Assembly (NCBI RefSeq): GCF_000313135.1
Contig: NW_004457675.1
Span: 11,203 to 75,202 of the forward strand
Source of the DNA: Acanthamoeba castellanii str. Neff
Lineage: Eukaryota; Discosea; Longamoebia; Acanthamoebidae
Direction: 5' to 3'
DNA length: 64,000 bases
Positions 62,820 to 64,000 of the stretch are shown here, one piece after another. Numbering within the stretch: position 1 is the stretch's first letter; every line of letters begins with the position of its first letter. Under the pieces are notes generated by a model that was not told the DNA's origin, ran no database searches, and was given only the letters and a program-made list of their open reading frames with translations. The position numbers and the translations under genes were made by a program.

Positions 62820-64000
62820 CAAGCAAGATGGTGGAGCTAACGTGGCTTTGGGATGGCCATGTTCTTCTTGGGGTCCATTACAGGGGATTGGCTCGTTTCC
62901 TCCCAGTTTAGGCTCACCATTGGCAGGGAAGAAGAAGACGCTCCAGCAACAGGCAGTGGCAGGAAGCTCCTGCCACCTGAAGTCATCCCATCTGTAACAA
63001 CTTGACCTAGCAGCCCACCACTGTGCTTGCCAACATGCTTGCTGCCTGCAATGAAAAGAACAGTGATCCCACTCATCCCTCACTTCCTCTCTACCTCTCC
63101 TCTATTCTGCCCACTACTATTTCTTTCAATCTATTCCATTACTTTTGTACTGTGGGGCTCTCATGAGCAGCAGGTGAATGTGATAAGGGCATGATCAGTG
63201 ACTTCCTCCTACAGGCTGATAAACATTTTTATTTTATTTCCTGTGGTGCATGGATGGAAAAAGCCAGGTTTGGCAATTCTGGTTTTCCAGAACTGGGTGA
63301 AGAGCAGTCCACTGACCATACACTGGGACAACCTTAAACGCCTGTGGTGCCTAAGAGCGCCTAGATGCGCAAAGTTGCCCCACAGCACAACTCCATCCTG
63401 CATGCTGTCAGCTACTGGTTGTTTTTCAACCACCACATCCTAAAAAATGCTCACATACACACCAAGTTCAAAGATGCACCTTGAGGTCAATGCCTTCTGC
63501 CTGCTGGAACAAAGAGCACAGCCCTCCTTTTGTGCCAACAGAGGGACAAGTCTGGCAAGACTGCCAAGTGCAATACCAATGACATACTGGCTGAGAAATG
63601 TGAACGGAAAATGTGTGGAAAATGCAAGAAAAGACCTTAAAAATGCACATATTTCGGCGAAATTGCAATCCGACGCGCGTCGGGTGGGAAATCTGTACAT
63701 AAAAAGGGATTCTGCCTTTGTCATTCCTTCTTCAATAGCATCCTCCACTTCTGTACATTTTCTGAAAATGATACCCAAGCTTTCCTTGATTTGTACACCA
63801 ACCTCATGAAAAACAGCAAAATGGTGGCCTTTTTTGTACAGATAGTTGATTTTTGTGCTAAGCAAAAAGGGTCACTGACCCTTTTTCATGAACACTTGGT
63901 TCCAATGTGTTCAATGTTCCACATTGAATTCATCCAGCATGTGCCCAGGTGCTTGGCAAAAGGTGGCATCATCAACCTTGAACAGCATGGCCCACAGGTG
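62820..64000. other. CpG-poor degenerate region at right end of window
   Basis: From about 62820 the composition changes: CG dinucleotides become rare and codon-like text resembles the island at 3560-4813. Several interrupted frames are visible, including a Cys-rich stretch KCERKMCGKCKKR near 63597. The pattern suggests a decayed mobile or foreign element continuing past the window. No terminal repeat or known transposase signature was recognised. Confidence 0.5.
63641..64000 (+). CDS. Stop-free 120-codon frame running off the window, possibly element-derived
   Basis: After an in-frame TAA at 63638-63640 this frame is open for 120 codons to the last base. It reads like real protein (HSFFNSILHFCTFSENDTQA, LDLYTNLMKNSKMVAFFVQI, FHEHLVPMCSMFHIEFIQHV). 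The same frame continues upstream of the stop with a Cys/Lys cluster, which suggests one ancestral ORF broken by a stop, or an exon. Family not recognised. Confidence 0.4.

Overview
The window is nuclear DNA from a protist. Genes are intron-dense (often 5-16 short exons), coding sequence is GC-rich, and introns are full of CA/GT-rich words such as CACACG and GTGTCG. Gene content and style fit an amoebozoan, most likely Acanthamoeba or a close relative. This is inferred from an RFX-family factor outside animals and fungi, a plant-type shikimate enzyme and many F-box proteins; no marker gene proves the species.

Layout. 128-12686 holds the 3' part of a DBP10/DDX54 RNA helicase gene, a mitochondrial-type aldehyde dehydrogenase, a GT14-like glycosyltransferase, an acetyl-CoA acetyltransferase (minus strand) and the last exon of an F-box/beta-propeller gene. 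After a 127-base N gap (12687-12813) the same series repeats at 12814-23937. Both ends of the repeated unit coincide with the gap edges, so two unmerged allelic contigs are more likely than a real tandem duplication. The two versions differ between helicase and dehydrogenase: the first carries a CpG-poor island, the second a scrambled ABCB transporter pseudogene.

23736-34000 holds four minus-strand genes: the complete F-box/beta-propeller gene, an F-box/ankyrin gene, an AAAP-family amino acid transporter and an orphan type I membrane protein. 34235-39658 has a universal-stress-protein gene and a large F-box/kelch gene on the plus strand. A 7-bp satellite and an odd tRNA-like sequence follow. 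40436-50159 is minus strand: an RFX-related factor in which I find no DNA-binding domain, then BCAS2/SPF27 (spliceosome) and NOL10/ENP2 (ribosome biogenesis). 50449-62691 holds PSMD4/RPN10, PHF5A/RDS3 (minus), an AI-2E-family permease, class II DAHP synthase, a UPF0598 protein, a Sel1-repeat protein (minus), an AIG1-like membrane protein (minus) and pyridoxal kinase. The right end is another CpG-poor island with a stop-free frame running off the window.

Functionally this is a housekeeping neighbourhood (RNA processing, ribosome assembly, proteasome, core metabolism) mixed with three F-box adaptor genes. I see no operon-like or defence system. The most notable items are the apparent false duplication, the micro-inversion inside the ABC pseudogene, the RFX protein without its DNA-binding domain, the CpG-depleted islands, and a repeat module shared by introns of unrelated genes. 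Exon coordinates were assigned by eye from splice sites and reading phase.
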